A DNA stretch of 64,000 bases from Nocardioides sp. Kera G14 (GTDB taxonomy: Bacteria > Actinomycetota > Actinomycetes > Propionibacteriales > Nocardioidaceae). The notes beneath the pieces were generated by a model. The model saw nothing but the letters and a program-made list of their open reading frames with translations, had not been told where the DNA came from and did no database searches. The stretch's first letter is position 1. Each line of letters begins with the position of its first letter. The stretch is from positions 1,302,001 through 1,366,000 of the forward strand of contig NZ_CP085839.1 in NCBI RefSeq assembly GCF_020715565.1, written 5' to 3'. The translations under genes were made by a program, and so were the position numbers. This document shows positions 8,355 through 15,717 of the stretch, one piece after another.

Positions 8355-8969
8355 TCAGACCAGGGACGGCTCTGGCGCGGTGAGGTCGTCGAGTACGGCG
8401 TCGAGGAGCTTGCGCAGCCCCGGGTGTGTGACATGGCCCTCGGTCGCGACCTGCACGACCCGCTCCGCGAGCTCCCGGACCCGGATGTTGCGGTTGCGGG
8501 ACCACCAGCGCAGCATCGCGAACGCGGCGTTGGCGTCGAGCCCGTAGGAGAGCATGAGCGCTCCCTTGGCCTGCTCGATCACGGCACGCGACTCGATCAC
8601 TCCCGAGGCGATCGCGCCGGCGGAGAGGTCGGGCGTCAGGTCCAAGTAGTAGCCCTGCAGCTTGCGAGCGTCCTTGTCGCCGTTGATCGCCTCGCCGACC
8701 ATCATCACGGTCCGCTCCTCTGTCGAGCCGTGGGTGATGATCCGGTAGTAGAGCGTGAACGGCTCACCGGTGGAGAGCGCGGAGATCAGTGTCGCTTGGA
8801 CGCGCTCGCGATCCGACTCGTGCTTGTGCGAGAGCACCAGATCGGTGGTCGGGCTGACCTCGCCGTCCTCGTAGCCGTGGATCGCGTAGACCCCGGCGTC
8901 CCACGTCCAGCGCTCGGCCGCATGGTCATAGACGAAACGGCCGACTTGTCGAGAAGTGGGGAGACTCAT
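8355..8969 (-). CDS. PAS and ANTAR domain regulator
   Basis: The 204-residue protein has an N-terminal PAS domain (about residues 10-112, with VYAIHGYEDGEVSP and the later FTLYYRIITHGSTEER) followed by an ANTAR RNA-binding domain (about 118-180, AVIEQAKGALMLSYGLDANA, then AFAMLRWWSRN). ANTAR proteins bind hairpin RNA and act as transcription antiterminators; the PAS domain is a likely sensor. The start codon lies in the loop of a perfect 17-bp inverted repeat, and the first residues (MSLPTSRQ) are encoded by its distal arm. The gene follows the sigma-factor gene and precedes the NRAMP gene, so it could regulate its own operon. The family call is secure; RNA target and ligand are unknown. Confidence 0.9.
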   Translation of the reverse strand: MSLPTSRQVGRFVYDHAAERWTWDAGVYAIHGYEDGEVSPTTDLVLSHKHESDRERVQATLISALSTGEPFTLYYRIITHGSTEERTVMMVGEAINGDKDARKLQGYYLDLTPDLSAGAIASGVIESRAVIEQAKGALMLSYGLDANAAFAMLRWWSRNRNIRVRELAERVVQVATEGHVTHPGLRKLLDAVLDDLTAPEPSLV

Positions 8970-8998
8970 GGAGGCTGCCTACCCACTTCTCGACAAGT
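8944..8998 (-). repeat. Perfect 17-bp inverted repeat with the PAS-ANTAR start codon in its loop
   Basis: The arms ACTTGTCGAGAAGTGGG (8944-8960) and CCCACTTCTCGACAAGT (8982-8998) are exact reverse complements, separated by 21 bases. In minus-strand RNA the stem begins four bases after the sigma-factor stop codon. The loop holds the ATG of the PAS-ANTAR gene at 8969-8967. The stem is far stronger than needed for a chance structure. It may be a translational switch, an ANTAR target, an attenuator or a DNA operator. The repeat is seen directly; the role is inferred. Confidence 0.85.
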
Positions 8999-9002
8999 TG
9001 AA

Positions 9003-9818
9003 TCATGCGGCGTCGGCCAGCACCGAGACGTCGTCTCCGAGCGCGGTGCGCAGCGTTGCCATGATCCGCTGCAGCAGGCGGCAGACCTGAACCTGCGTGA
9101 CGCCCAGGTCGTCCGCGATCTCCTGCTGCGAGCACCCGCGGTAGAACCGGAGCGCCAGGATTCGGCGGTCACGCGGCTTCAGCTCGCGGCAGGCTGCCGC
9201 CAGCAGGGCCACGGTCTCCGCCTGACGGAACCCGTCGTCGTCGTCGGCGAGGGTGTCAGCCGGCGTCGGGTGATCGGGCTCCGAGCCCCCGTCATCGAGG
9301 GAGACCGGCGCATAGCAGCCGCCGCAGTCGAGGGCCTGACGGACCTCGTCCTCGGTGCTGCCGATATGGCCGGCGATCTCTGCGGGCGTCGGGGTGCGCC
9401 CCAGCAACTGGGTGAGCTCATCGTGGGCGGGGAAGATCTCCGCCTGCAGCTCTTGCAGTCGGCGCGGGGGCCGCACGGTCCAGGCGACGCCGCGGAAGTG
9501 ACGCTTCAGCTCGCCGAGCACCGTCGGAATGGCGAAGGCGAGGAAGTTGGAGCCCACTTCTGGGTCGAAGCCGTGTGCAGCCTTCGTGAGTGCGAGGTAG
9601 GCGACCTGCTCGAGGTCCTCCGGCGCCTCGCCGCGGTGCGAGTAGCGGCGGGAGAGTCGGCGAGCCAGCGGCAGGTGGATCCGCACCACCTCGTTGAGGA
9701 TCTCCAGTCGCTCGGCGCCATCGGTTGCGGCCGCCTTCAGGAGGAGATCGTGGGTGACATCGTCGTTCGTGGTGCTGGTGGACTTGGAACTGTTGGACGT
9801 GGATACAGAGGTGAGCAT
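9003..9818 (-). CDS. SigB/SigF-family RNA polymerase sigma factor
   Basis: The 271-residue protein has sigma-70 region 2 (LARRLSRRYSHRGEAPEDLE, then QVAYLALTKAAHGFDPEVG), region 3 (FPAHDELTQLLGRTPTPAEI) and region 4 (CRELKPRDRRILALRFYRGC followed by SQQEIADDLGVTQVQVCRLL). No ECF-type truncation is seen; the spacing is that of the general-stress SigB/SigF/SigG group. No anti-sigma factor (RsbW) is adjacent, unlike in many SigB operons. A GTTT-N15-GGATAA promoter of SigF type lies about 60 bases upstream, suggesting autoregulation. GGGAGG six bases before ATG is a good ribosome binding site. It heads a probable five-gene operon. Confidence 0.92.
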   Translation of the reverse strand: MLTSVSTSNSSKSTSTTNDDVTHDLLLKAAATDGAERLEILNEVVRIHLPLARRLSRRYSHRGEAPEDLEQVAYLALTKAAHGFDPEVGSNFLAFAIPTVLGELKRHFRGVAWTVRPPRRLQELQAEIFPAHDELTQLLGRTPTPAEIAGHIGSTEDEVRQALDCGGCYAPVSLDDGGSEPDHPTPADTLADDDDGFRQAETVALLAAACRELKPRDRRILALRFYRGCSQQEIADDLGVTQVQVCRLLQRIMATLRTALGDDVSVLADAA

Positions 9819-9878
9819 GTGAGCCTCCCGAGAGGTCTTCGCTCTGTGTGGCGGGGGGTTGGGCCACGTCGTTGAAGC

Positions 9879-9903
9879 TTATCCAGTTTGCTCAAGCCCA
9901 AAC
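9879..9903 (-). promoter_or_regulatory. SigF/SigB-type promoter of the sigma-factor operon
   Basis: On the minus strand GTTT (9903-9900) and GGATAA (9884-9879) are separated by exactly 15 bases, close to the actinobacterial SigF consensus GTTT-N15-GGGTAT. It sits between the GT9 gene and the sigma gene and points to the latter, leaving a leader of about 55 bases. Dependence on the encoded sigma factor itself is inferred. Confidence 0.6.
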
Positions 9904-9911
9904 CTGCTCGT

Positions 9912-10742
9912 TCAACTCAGCCAGACATCGAGCTGTTTGGAGGCGTCGACCAGGACGTCGTCGACCTCGCGTGGTGTCGGGCCTCCTGACACGACGATCG
10001 CCGGAGTTCGGTACGCCGACGCCAACTGCGCCACGTCGGGATCCCCGGTGACCACCAGCTCCGCTCCTGCAACGAGACTCGCGAGGTCGCGAAGGTCCGT
10101 CCGGCCGGCCAGGACGGCGCTGCCGGGAAGGCCGGCGAGCGCCCCGACCGCCATGGCCCTGGCGCGCTCGGTCTCACCGCCCGTGAGCACCACGTCGCGG
10201 TGGCGCCCGACGGCCCAGGCCACGGTCGCGAAGCGGGTCGCGGGCCAGCGCGCCTCAGGTGTCGTGGCGCCGACGTGCACGACGACCGGTCGTCCGCCGG
10301 AGCGGGGCCGCGGCGGCCACGGCTGGGCCAGCGCACCGTCGGACGGGTCGGTCGGGACGCCGAAGGCCTCCTCGACCAGCCGGCACCAGCGCTGGGCGTC
10401 GTGGCCGCGGGGGAGTTGCTGCGCGTCGTAGCCGACGATGCGCTCGGGTGAGAGCGCCTGCAGCGGTTCCTTGCTGCGCCAGGTCATCCCGTGCAGGTCG
10501 ACGGCGACGTCGGGCGGTGCGCCCGTCCAGTCGATCGGACCGAGGCCAGCGGTGGGGATCAGTCGGTCCGCGACGCCGGAGAGCTCGACGAGGGCGTCGA
10601 CCTCCTCCGGTGCCGCGAGCACGATCTCGTGATGGGGCAGGGCGCGACGCATCGCACGCATCGCCGGTACGGCCACGATCAGGTCACCGACGCCCCGGGC
10701 GCAGAGCACGAGTGCCCGGAGCCGCGGCCCCGCAGCACTCAT
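9912..10742 (-). CDS. Glycosyltransferase family 9 (heptosyltransferase-like), copy A1
   Basis: The 276-residue protein has the GT9 layout: an N-terminal Rossmann half beginning LRALVLCARGVGDLIVAVPA, followed by MRAMRRALPHHEIVLAAP, and a C-terminal nucleotide-binding half with VVVHVGATTPEARWPATRFA, VVLTGG and VVTGDPDVAQLASAYRTPA. GT9 enzymes use ADP-heptose or related donors and usually sit at the inner membrane face. It is clearly paralogous to the gene at 49572-50513 (same GVGDL/GLGDL start, RALPxHEIVLAAP, VDLHG). It is shorter at the C-terminus and has ASAYRTPAIVVSGG where the other has ASAYGIPSVLLFGP. It overlaps the upstream GT9 by four bases. Confidence 0.85.
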   Translation of the reverse strand: MSAAGPRLRALVLCARGVGDLIVAVPAMRAMRRALPHHEIVLAAPEEVDALVELSGVADRLIPTAGLGPIDWTGAPPDVAVDLHGMTWRSKEPLQALSPERIVGYDAQQLPRGHDAQRWCRLVEEAFGVPTDPSDGALAQPWPPRPRSGGRPVVVHVGATTPEARWPATRFATVAWAVGRHRDVVLTGGETERARAMAVGALAGLPGSAVLAGRTDLRDLASLVAGAELVVTGDPDVAQLASAYRTPAIVVSGGPTPREVDDVLVDASKQLDVWLS

Positions 10743-11734
10743 CGGACCTCGCTGAGGGCTCCGGCGTTCAGACGCGTGTGCGTGAGGTGGTCGACTGCAC
10801 CGAGGACGTCGTCCGTCGTGACACCGGTGAGGCGGGGGTCTCCGAGGAGGGCCGACGGCACGCCGTACGGCGTCCAGCGGCGGGGCGGCACGGTCGGTGC
10901 GACCAGCGAGACGACCGGCGTGCCGACGGCGGCCGCCAGGTGTCCGGCTGCGGTGTCGCCCGCGAGCACGACGTCCGCCTCCGCCATCACGCGCGCGAGA
11001 TCGGCGACGTCGGTGTGGCCACCGAGATCGCGTGCGGAGCCGTCGGCGATCCGGGCCGTGCTGCGCGCCTCGTCGGGACCACCCGTGACGACGACCTGGT
11101 GCCCCGCCTCGGAGAGCTCCTCGCGCAGTTGCCGGAACCGTGCCACCGGCCAGCCCTGCGCGTCGGAGTCCACGCCGGGATGCAGCACGACGAAGTTGCC
11201 CGGCGGCAACAGCTCGGGCCGTCGCGGCGGGAGCGTGAGCTCGGGCAGGTCGTCGGTGAGCTCACCGCCACAGGCGAGTGCCAGACGCAACGAGTCCTGG
11301 ACCTCGTGGAGGTCCGTGTCGTGCGTGAGGCAGAGGTCGAGCAGCCCCGCGGCGTCATCGGAGCTGATGCCGCCGACCCACGGGATGTCGGCCTGGCTGA
11401 GCACCAGGGTCGTCGGCAGTGACGACTGGTGGAGCGACGTGAAGATGACCGCCTCGTCGAAATGACGGAGGCGGAGCTCTGCGGGCAGTGAGCCGACCTC
11501 CGGGAAGGCGATCTGGGGGTAGGCACGGGTGATCGGTGGCGTGGGTGCGATCCAGGGCGCCTCCCACGTGATGACCTCGTCGACCGACGGCAGCAACTCG
11601 GCCGCGGCCCGCGCCGACGGGCTGCAGACCAGGGCGAGGTGATCACAGGTGGCGCGCAGCGCATGGAGGGCACGCGAGGTCAACAGCAGGTCCCCCATGC
11701 TGTCGAGGCGCACGGCCACGCGGCGTGTAGTCAT
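10739..11734 (-). CDS. Glycosyltransferase family 9 (heptosyltransferase-like), copy B1
   Basis: The 331-residue GT9 protein starts MTTRRVAVRLDSMGDLLLTS, continues with AVIFTSLHQSSLPTTLVLSQ in the N-terminal half and has FVVLHPGVDSDAQGWPVARF, VVVTGGPDEA and VVLAGDTAAGHLAAAVGTPV in the C-terminal half. It is a paralogue of the gene at 53738-54778, which shares VRLDSMGDxLL, AVIFTSxHQSxLPTxLVL and HLTAAVGTPVVSL. Thus the A/B pair found here is repeated in the heptose cluster 40 kb away. It is transcribed divergently from the peroxiredoxin gene. The sugar transferred is unknown; the shared ancestry suggests the same donor. Confidence 0.87.
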   Translation of the reverse strand: MTTRRVAVRLDSMGDLLLTSRALHALRATCDHLALVCSPSARAAAELLPSVDEVITWEAPWIAPTPPITRAYPQIAFPEVGSLPAELRLRHFDEAVIFTSLHQSSLPTTLVLSQADIPWVGGISSDDAAGLLDLCLTHDTDLHEVQDSLRLALACGGELTDDLPELTLPPRRPELLPPGNFVVLHPGVDSDAQGWPVARFRQLREELSEAGHQVVVTGGPDEARSTARIADGSARDLGGHTDVADLARVMAEADVVLAGDTAAGHLAAAVGTPVVSLVAPTVPPRRWTPYGVPSALLGDPRLTGVTTDDVLGAVDHLTHTRLNAGALSEVR

Positions 11735-11783
11735 GGCCCGTGTCGTGCCCGATCGGCCCCGCTGTCATACGGGGAGCGCTACC

Positions 11784-12260
11784 GTGGCGAACATGACGAC
11801 GCGCCCCCTTCCGGTCGGTACTCCGGCCCCGGGCTTCACGCTGCCGGCGCAGGACGGACACCCGTTGTCGCTCGCGACGCTCCTCGCCTCCGGGCCTGTC
11901 GTGCTCTTCTTCTACCCGGCCGCCGAGACTCCGGTGTGCACCAAGGAGGCCTGCCACTTCCGGGACCTGGCCGCTGACTTCACCGCCGCCGGAGTCCAGC
12001 GTCTCGGGATCAGCAAGGACTCCGTCCAGAAGCAGGCGGGCTTCGCGGCGCACCACGAGCTGGACTACCCGGTGCTCTCCGACCCGTCGGGCGCTGTGGC
12101 GGCGTCGTACGGCGTCAGGCCGGCGCTCTTCGGCAGGATCGGTCCGTTGCAGCGGACGACCTTCGCGATCGGCGCGGACGGCGTGATCAAGGCCGTGGTG
12201 CAGGGGATGCTCAAGGCCGAGATCCACGCCGATGAGGCTCTGGCGGCCCTCCGCCACTAG
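11784..12260 (+). CDS. bcp: Peroxiredoxin, Bcp/PrxQ type thiol peroxidase
   Basis: The enzyme reduces hydroperoxides with electrons from thioredoxin. The protein has the thioredoxin-fold start GTPAPGFTLPAQDGHPLSL, then FFYPAAETPVCTKEACHF, which holds the peroxidatic cysteine and a resolving cysteine five residues later (CTKEAC), the 2-Cys Bcp arrangement. LGISKDSVQKQAGFAAHHEL and LSDPSG follow. The start given is GTG at 11784, because GGGGAG lies seven bases upstream; the ATG at 11793 is the alternative and would shorten the protein by three residues. It stands alone, divergent from the GT9 pair. Confidence 0.88.
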   Translation: MANMTTRPLPVGTPAPGFTLPAQDGHPLSLATLLASGPVVLFFYPAAETPVCTKEACHFRDLAADFTAAGVQRLGISKDSVQKQAGFAAHHELDYPVLSDPSGAVAASYGVRPALFGRIGPLQRTTFAIGADGVIKAVVQGMLKAEIHADEALAALRH

Positions 12261-12298
12261 GGTGGAGGCATCGGCTCGCCCCGTCCCACCGCGAGTTG

Positions 12299-12375
12299 GA
12301 CCCATGTCGACTCAGTCCATGGGTGAACCACACGGTTCCTTCGGTGGGTGAAACGCACAGAAACCTGGTTTCCCC
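12299..12375 (+). promoter_or_regulatory. Structured leader of the DEAD-box helicase: three successive hairpins, no Shine-Dalgarno
   Basis: Three inverted repeats follow one another: ACCCATG/CATGGGT (12300-12306 and 12318-12324), GAACC/GGTTC (12325-12338, 4-nt loop) and GAAACC-T-GGTTTC (12360-12372). Two near-identical 15-mers, GGGTGAACCACACGG at 12321 and GGGTGAAACGCACAG at 12346, also lie here. The probable TTG start follows three bases after the last repeat, with no purine-rich ribosome site. Such a leader fits helicase autoregulation or cold response, which is inference. Confidence 0.5.
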
Positions 12376-13827
12376 TTGTCCTTCGACACCCTCGGCGTGC
12401 CCGCACGCCTCCTGACCATCCTCTCCGGGCTCGGCATCACCGAGCCCACGCCGATCCAGGCCGCGACGCTGCCCGATTCGCTCGCCGGTCGTGACGTCCT
12501 CGGCCGTGGCCGCACCGGCTCCGGCAAGACCTACGCCTTCCTCCTCCCCGTGGTCGCCCGCCTCGAGGGCGGCCGCGCCAAGCCCAAGGCCCCGCGCGCG
12601 CTGATCATGGCCCCGACGCGTGAGCTCGTCGGCCAGATCGACGCCGCGCTCGCCCCGCTGGCCGCCGCTGCCGGCCTCTCGACCCGCACGATCTTCGGCG
12701 GCGTGGGCCAGGGACCGCAGGTGGACGCGCTGCGCAAGGGCGTCGACATCGTCGTCGCCACCCCCGGTCGCCTCGAGGACCTGCTCCAGCAGGGCCACGT
12801 GACCCTCTCCGGCGTCGAGATCACCGTCCTCGACGAGGCCGACCACATGGCCGACCTCGGCTTCCTGCCGGCGGTCAAGCGCATCCTCGCGAAGACCCCG
12901 ACCGACTCGCAGCGCCTCTTCTTCTCCGCGACGCTGGACAACGGCATCAACGTGCTCGTCAAGCAGTTCCTCTCCAACCCGGTGACGCACGAGGCCGACT
13001 CGGCCCAGTCCCCGGTCGGGACGATGGACCACCACGTGCTGCACATCGAGCGTGACCACCGGCTGGCGATCCTCACCGACCTCGTCAGCGCGCCCGGCCG
13101 CACGGTCGTCTTCACCCGCACGAAGCACGGCGCCAAGGGCTTGGCCAAGCAACTCAACCGCAACGACGTCCCCGCCGTCGAACTGCACGGCAACCTCGGT
13201 CAGGGGGCCCGCACCCGCAACCTCGAGGCCTTCCACTCCGGTCGCGCGACCGTCCTCGTGGCCACTGACATCGCGGCCCGTGGCATCCACGTCGACGACG
13301 TCACCCTCGTCATCCACGCCGACCCGCCGTCGGAGCACAAGGCGTACCTGCACCGCTCGGGCCGAACCGCCCGCGCGGGCAAGGCGGGGACCGTCGTCAC
13401 GCTGATGACGTCGGACCAGCGCAATGACGTACGCGACCTCACGAAGGCCGCTGGGATCAAGCCCACCACCACCCGCGTGGACGGTCTGCGTCACCCGATC
13501 CTGGCCGAGCTCGCCCCGGGGGAGCGCACGCGTCCCGGCGCACTCGTCTTCGAGGAGGTCCAGCAGCAGCGCACGACCGGCTCCTCGGCGCGTCGTCGTG
13601 CCCGCGTTGCTGCCGACCGCGCCTCGAACGGCGGCGCGAAGCCGGCGGCCAAGTCCGGCAAGCCGGCTGCCAAGAGCGGCGGCAGGCCCACCGGTCAGGG
13701 TGGCGGTAAGAGCGCCAGCGGCCAGGGCGGCCAGGGTGGCAACCGCTCGCGGGGCCGCTCCCGATCCGCCTCCGGCAGCAGCGGTGGCAGCTCACACAGC
13801 GCCGCGTCGTTCAGCGGCCGCCGCTGA
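12376..13827 (+). CDS. DEAD/DEAH-box RNA helicase with low-complexity basic tail
   Basis: The 483-residue helicase has an N-terminal Q-motif region (GITEPTPIQAATLPDSLAGR), Walker A GRTGSGKT at about residues 45-52, motif Ia PTRELV, motif II DEAD (LDEADHMADLG), motif III SAT, motif V VATDIAARGIHV and motif VI HRSGRTARAG. After about residue 385 the tail is low-complexity, rich in Ala, Lys, Gly, Arg and Ser (KPAAKSGKPAAKSGG), like RNA-binding tails of RhlE-type helicases. The frame has no ATG near the conserved start: an in-frame TGA lies at 12349 and TTG at 12376 is the only candidate, so initiation is unusual. TCAGCGG/CCGCTGA forms a hairpin over the stop codon. Confidence 0.9.
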   Translation: MSFDTLGVPARLLTILSGLGITEPTPIQAATLPDSLAGRDVLGRGRTGSGKTYAFLLPVVARLEGGRAKPKAPRALIMAPTRELVGQIDAALAPLAAAAGLSTRTIFGGVGQGPQVDALRKGVDIVVATPGRLEDLLQQGHVTLSGVEITVLDEADHMADLGFLPAVKRILAKTPTDSQRLFFSATLDNGINVLVKQFLSNPVTHEADSAQSPVGTMDHHVLHIERDHRLAILTDLVSAPGRTVVFTRTKHGAKGLAKQLNRNDVPAVELHGNLGQGARTRNLEAFHSGRATVLVATDIAARGIHVDDVTLVIHADPPSEHKAYLHRSGRTARAGKAGTVVTLMTSDQRNDVRDLTKAAGIKPTTTRVDGLRHPILAELAPGERTRPGALVFEEVQQQRTTGSSARRRARVAADRASNGGAKPAAKSGKPAAKSGGRPTGQGGGKSASGQGGQGGNRSRGRSRSASGSSGGSSHSAASFSGRR

Positions 13828-13865
13828 TCCGTCGGCTCTTCACCCGCGTCTGGTTTGCTGGTCCC

Positions 13866-14255
13866 ATGGCCAGCAAGAAGAAGCTCAAGTCGCAGGTGAA
13901 GCAGGCCGAGGAGAAGGCCGCCAGGTGGAAGGACCGGGCCAAGAGTCTCGAGACGGAGACCCGCAAGGCCTCCAAGCAGCTCAGGAAGCTGACGAAGAAG
14001 CTCTCCGCCGGTACGTCGACGGCTGCTGAGGCCGTCGGCGACGCGATCGCCGAGGCCGGTGCCGAGGTCGTCCTCGACAGCCCGGAGGGTTCGGTCGAAC
14101 AGGCCGCCACGCCTGACCTCGCCGAGGTCGGGATCTCCGCCGGCGGACCGGACGAGACCTGGACCCTCGCCGCTCTGCGCGCCGAGGCGAAGGAGCGCGG
14201 TGTCACCGGCTACAGCCGGAAGTCGAAGGCCGAACTGCTCGCGCTGCTCAGCTGA
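13866..14255 (+). CDS. Small coiled-coil protein with C-terminal Rho_N/SAP-like motif
   Basis: The 129-residue protein starts with a Lys/Glu-rich helix (MASKKKLKSQVKQAEEKAAR up to about residue 48) likely to form a coiled coil. An acidic, Ala-rich linker follows, then a C-terminal module, TWTLAALRAEAKERGVTGYS followed by RKSKAELLALLS, that matches the Rho N-terminal-like helical motif. A second protein in this window (6170-6499) ends in the same kind of motif. A nucleoid- or RNA-associated function is plausible, but I do not recognise a characterised homologue. The ATG is preceded by TGGTCCC rather than a strong ribosome site. A strong terminator follows. Confidence 0.7.
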   Translation: MASKKKLKSQVKQAEEKAARWKDRAKSLETETRKASKQLRKLTKKLSAGTSTAAEAVGDAIAEAGAEVVLDSPEGSVEQAATPDLAEVGISAGGPDETWTLAALRAEAKERGVTGYSRKSKAELLALLS

Positions 14256-14274
14256 GGGACTCCGGACACGACGA

Positions 14275-14307
14275 CGCCCGGGTCACGAGAGGTTCGTGAC
14301 CCGGGCG
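14275..14307. terminator. Strong bidirectional hairpin terminator between convergent genes
   Basis: CGCCCGGGTCACGA (14275-14288) and TCGTGACCCGGGCG (14294-14307) form a perfect 14-bp stem with a GAGGT loop. It lies between the Rho_N-like gene (plus) and the DUF6458 gene (minus) and could stop both. The T-run is weak, as is common in high-GC actinobacteria. Confidence 0.85.
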
Positions 14308-14324
14308 TTCCGGTCTGCGACGAG

Positions 14325-14567
14325 TCAGACGTCGTAGTGGTCGCGCTCGGCGACGCTCTGCGTGCCGTCACGGTGGGTGACGGTCTCCGTCGTGCGGCCG
14401 CGGCGGCCGCGGTTGAGGGTAAGCGCCTGCAGCAGCAGGAGGACGACTCCGACGGCCGCAAGGATCCAGCCCACGGTGGTCAGCTCGATGCCGTTGATGT
14501 TGTCCTGGACCGCCAGGGCGAGGATCAGCCCCACAGCGATCAGGAATCCACCGAATCCGTAACCCAT
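14325..14567 (-). CDS. DUF6458 family small membrane protein
   Basis: The 80-residue protein has two membrane segments (about residues 2-21, FGGFLIAVGLILALAVQ, and 31-50, TVGWILAAVGVVLLLLQAL) joined by the short loop NINGIELT. A charged tail ending in RDGTQSVAERDHYDV follows. This layout is that of the actinobacterial DUF6458 family, whose function is unknown. AAAGGAG seven bases before ATG is a clear ribosome site. It is monocistronic, facing the terminator at 14275-14307. Confidence 0.8.
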   Translation of the reverse strand: MGYGFGGFLIAVGLILALAVQDNINGIELTTVGWILAAVGVVLLLLQALTLNRGRRGRTTETVTHRDGTQSVAERDHYDV

Positions 14568-14654
14568 GATGTGCTCCTTTGCTCAGGTCGTCGGTGACGA
14601 CGCAAAGGGAAGTTTCCGGCCGCATGCGATTGATACCTACTGGCCGGCAAAGGT

Positions 14655-15680
14655 TCAGGCGGTGCTGGCCCGCACCACGAGCTCCGTCGGCATCCGCAGG
14701 TGTCGCTCGACCCGCTCGCCGGCCAGCTGGGCGAGCAGCAGCTGGAGGGCGGCGCGTCCCATCTCGTGGAGCGGCTGCGAGATCGTGGTGAGCGGCGGAA
14801 CGCCGTTGGCGGCCTCGGGGATGTTGTCGAAGCCGATCACGGAGAGGTCACCCGGCACGTCGAGCCCGAGGGAGTGGGCGACCTCGATCACCTTGAGCGC
14901 CGAGAGGTCGTTGGCGGCGAAGATCGCCGTGGGTCGCTGGTCGGCCGGCAGGCGGAGCAGCTCGTGCGCCGGCGCCTCAGCCGTATCGGGGCGATAACCA
15001 CCGACCCGCATCAGGTCGGGATCGGCGGCCAGGCCCGCCTCGGTCAGGGCGGCCCGGTAACCGTCCTCACGCAGGCTCGCCGACCTCAGGTCCGGGCGAC
15101 CGCCGAGGAAACCGATCCGGCGGTGGCCGAGGGAGAGCAGGTGCTCGGTCGCGAGCCTGGCGCCGTGGGCGTTGTCGGCGTCGACGGTCGCGGGGCCGTC
15201 GGGGCCGGTGTGCGGGTCGATCGCCACGACGGGGATACCGCCCTGGTCGGTGATGAGCATCGAGGGGGTGACGACTATCGCGCCGTCGATGAGGGTGTGG
15301 CCGAGCCGGGAGAGGGAGCGCCGCTCCCAGCCGCTGCGGCTGTGCACATCGGTGCTGCCGGCATGGGCCATCAGCTCGTAGCCCGTGCCCTCGAGACCTG
15401 AGGAGATGCCCTTGAGCAGTTCGGCGGAGTAGGGCTCGAACTCGGCGACCAGGACGCCGATGACGCCGGTGCGCTTGCGACGCAGGCTCGAGGCGATGAG
15501 CGAGGACTCGTAGCCGAGCTCGTCGATGACGGCGAGCACGCGCTCGTTGGTCGCCGGGCTCACGCCGTACCGCTCGTTGATCACCTTCGACACGGTCGCG
15601 ACGGAGACCCCGGCGGCGCGCGCGACGTCGGAGATGGTCACCCTTCCGGAGCGACTGCGCTCGCCCGACGTGCTCGTCAT
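14655..15680 (-). CDS. LacI-family transcriptional regulator of the xylo-oligosaccharide locus (BxlR-like)
   Basis: The 341-residue protein has an N-terminal LacI HTH (VTISDVARAAGVSVATVSKV, then INERYGVSP) with the hinge LIASSLRRKRTGVIGVLV. The periplasmic-binding-protein-like effector domain follows (DGAIVV, ATEHLLSLGHRRIGFLGG, AIFAANDLSALKVIEVAHSL, VIGFDN). The ATG at 15680 gives a usual N-terminus; an in-frame TTG at 15731 would add 17 residues. It is divergent from a sugar ABC operon and a GH3 glycosidase, the order of bxlR-bxlEFG-bxlA in Streptomyces. A perfect palindrome in the shared intergenic region is its likely operator. The inducer is probably a xylo-oligosaccharide (inferred). 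Confidence 0.9.
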   Translation of the reverse strand: MTSTSGERSRSGRVTISDVARAAGVSVATVSKVINERYGVSPATNERVLAVIDELGYESSLIASSLRRKRTGVIGVLVAEFEPYSAELLKGISSGLEGTGYELMAHAGSTDVHSRSGWERRSLSRLGHTLIDGAIVVTPSMLITDQGGIPVVAIDPHTGPDGPATVDADNAHGARLATEHLLSLGHRRIGFLGGRPDLRSASLREDGYRAALTEAGLAADPDLMRVGGYRPDTAEAPAHELLRLPADQRPTAIFAANDLSALKVIEVAHSLGLDVPGDLSVIGFDNIPEAANGVPPLTTISQPLHEMGRAALQLLLAQLAGERVERHLRMPTELVVRASTA

Positions 15681-15717
15681 GGGGGGACCGTAGCGGATCC
15701 CGCCACCCCATGGCGCG

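Noticed and set aside
7236-9875. 879-codon plus-strand frame opposite the NRAMP, ANTAR and sigma genes
   Set aside because: Low-complexity Arg/Asp/Gly-rich translation without motifs; a shadow of three real genes.
13811-13827. Hairpin over the helicase stop codon as a terminator
   Set aside because: Only a 7-bp stem with no T-run, and the next gene follows on the same strand within 40 bases.
14568-14654. Possible SigF-type promoter for the DUF6458 gene (GGTATC near 14630)
   Set aside because: No GTTT-like -35 at the required 15-base spacing.
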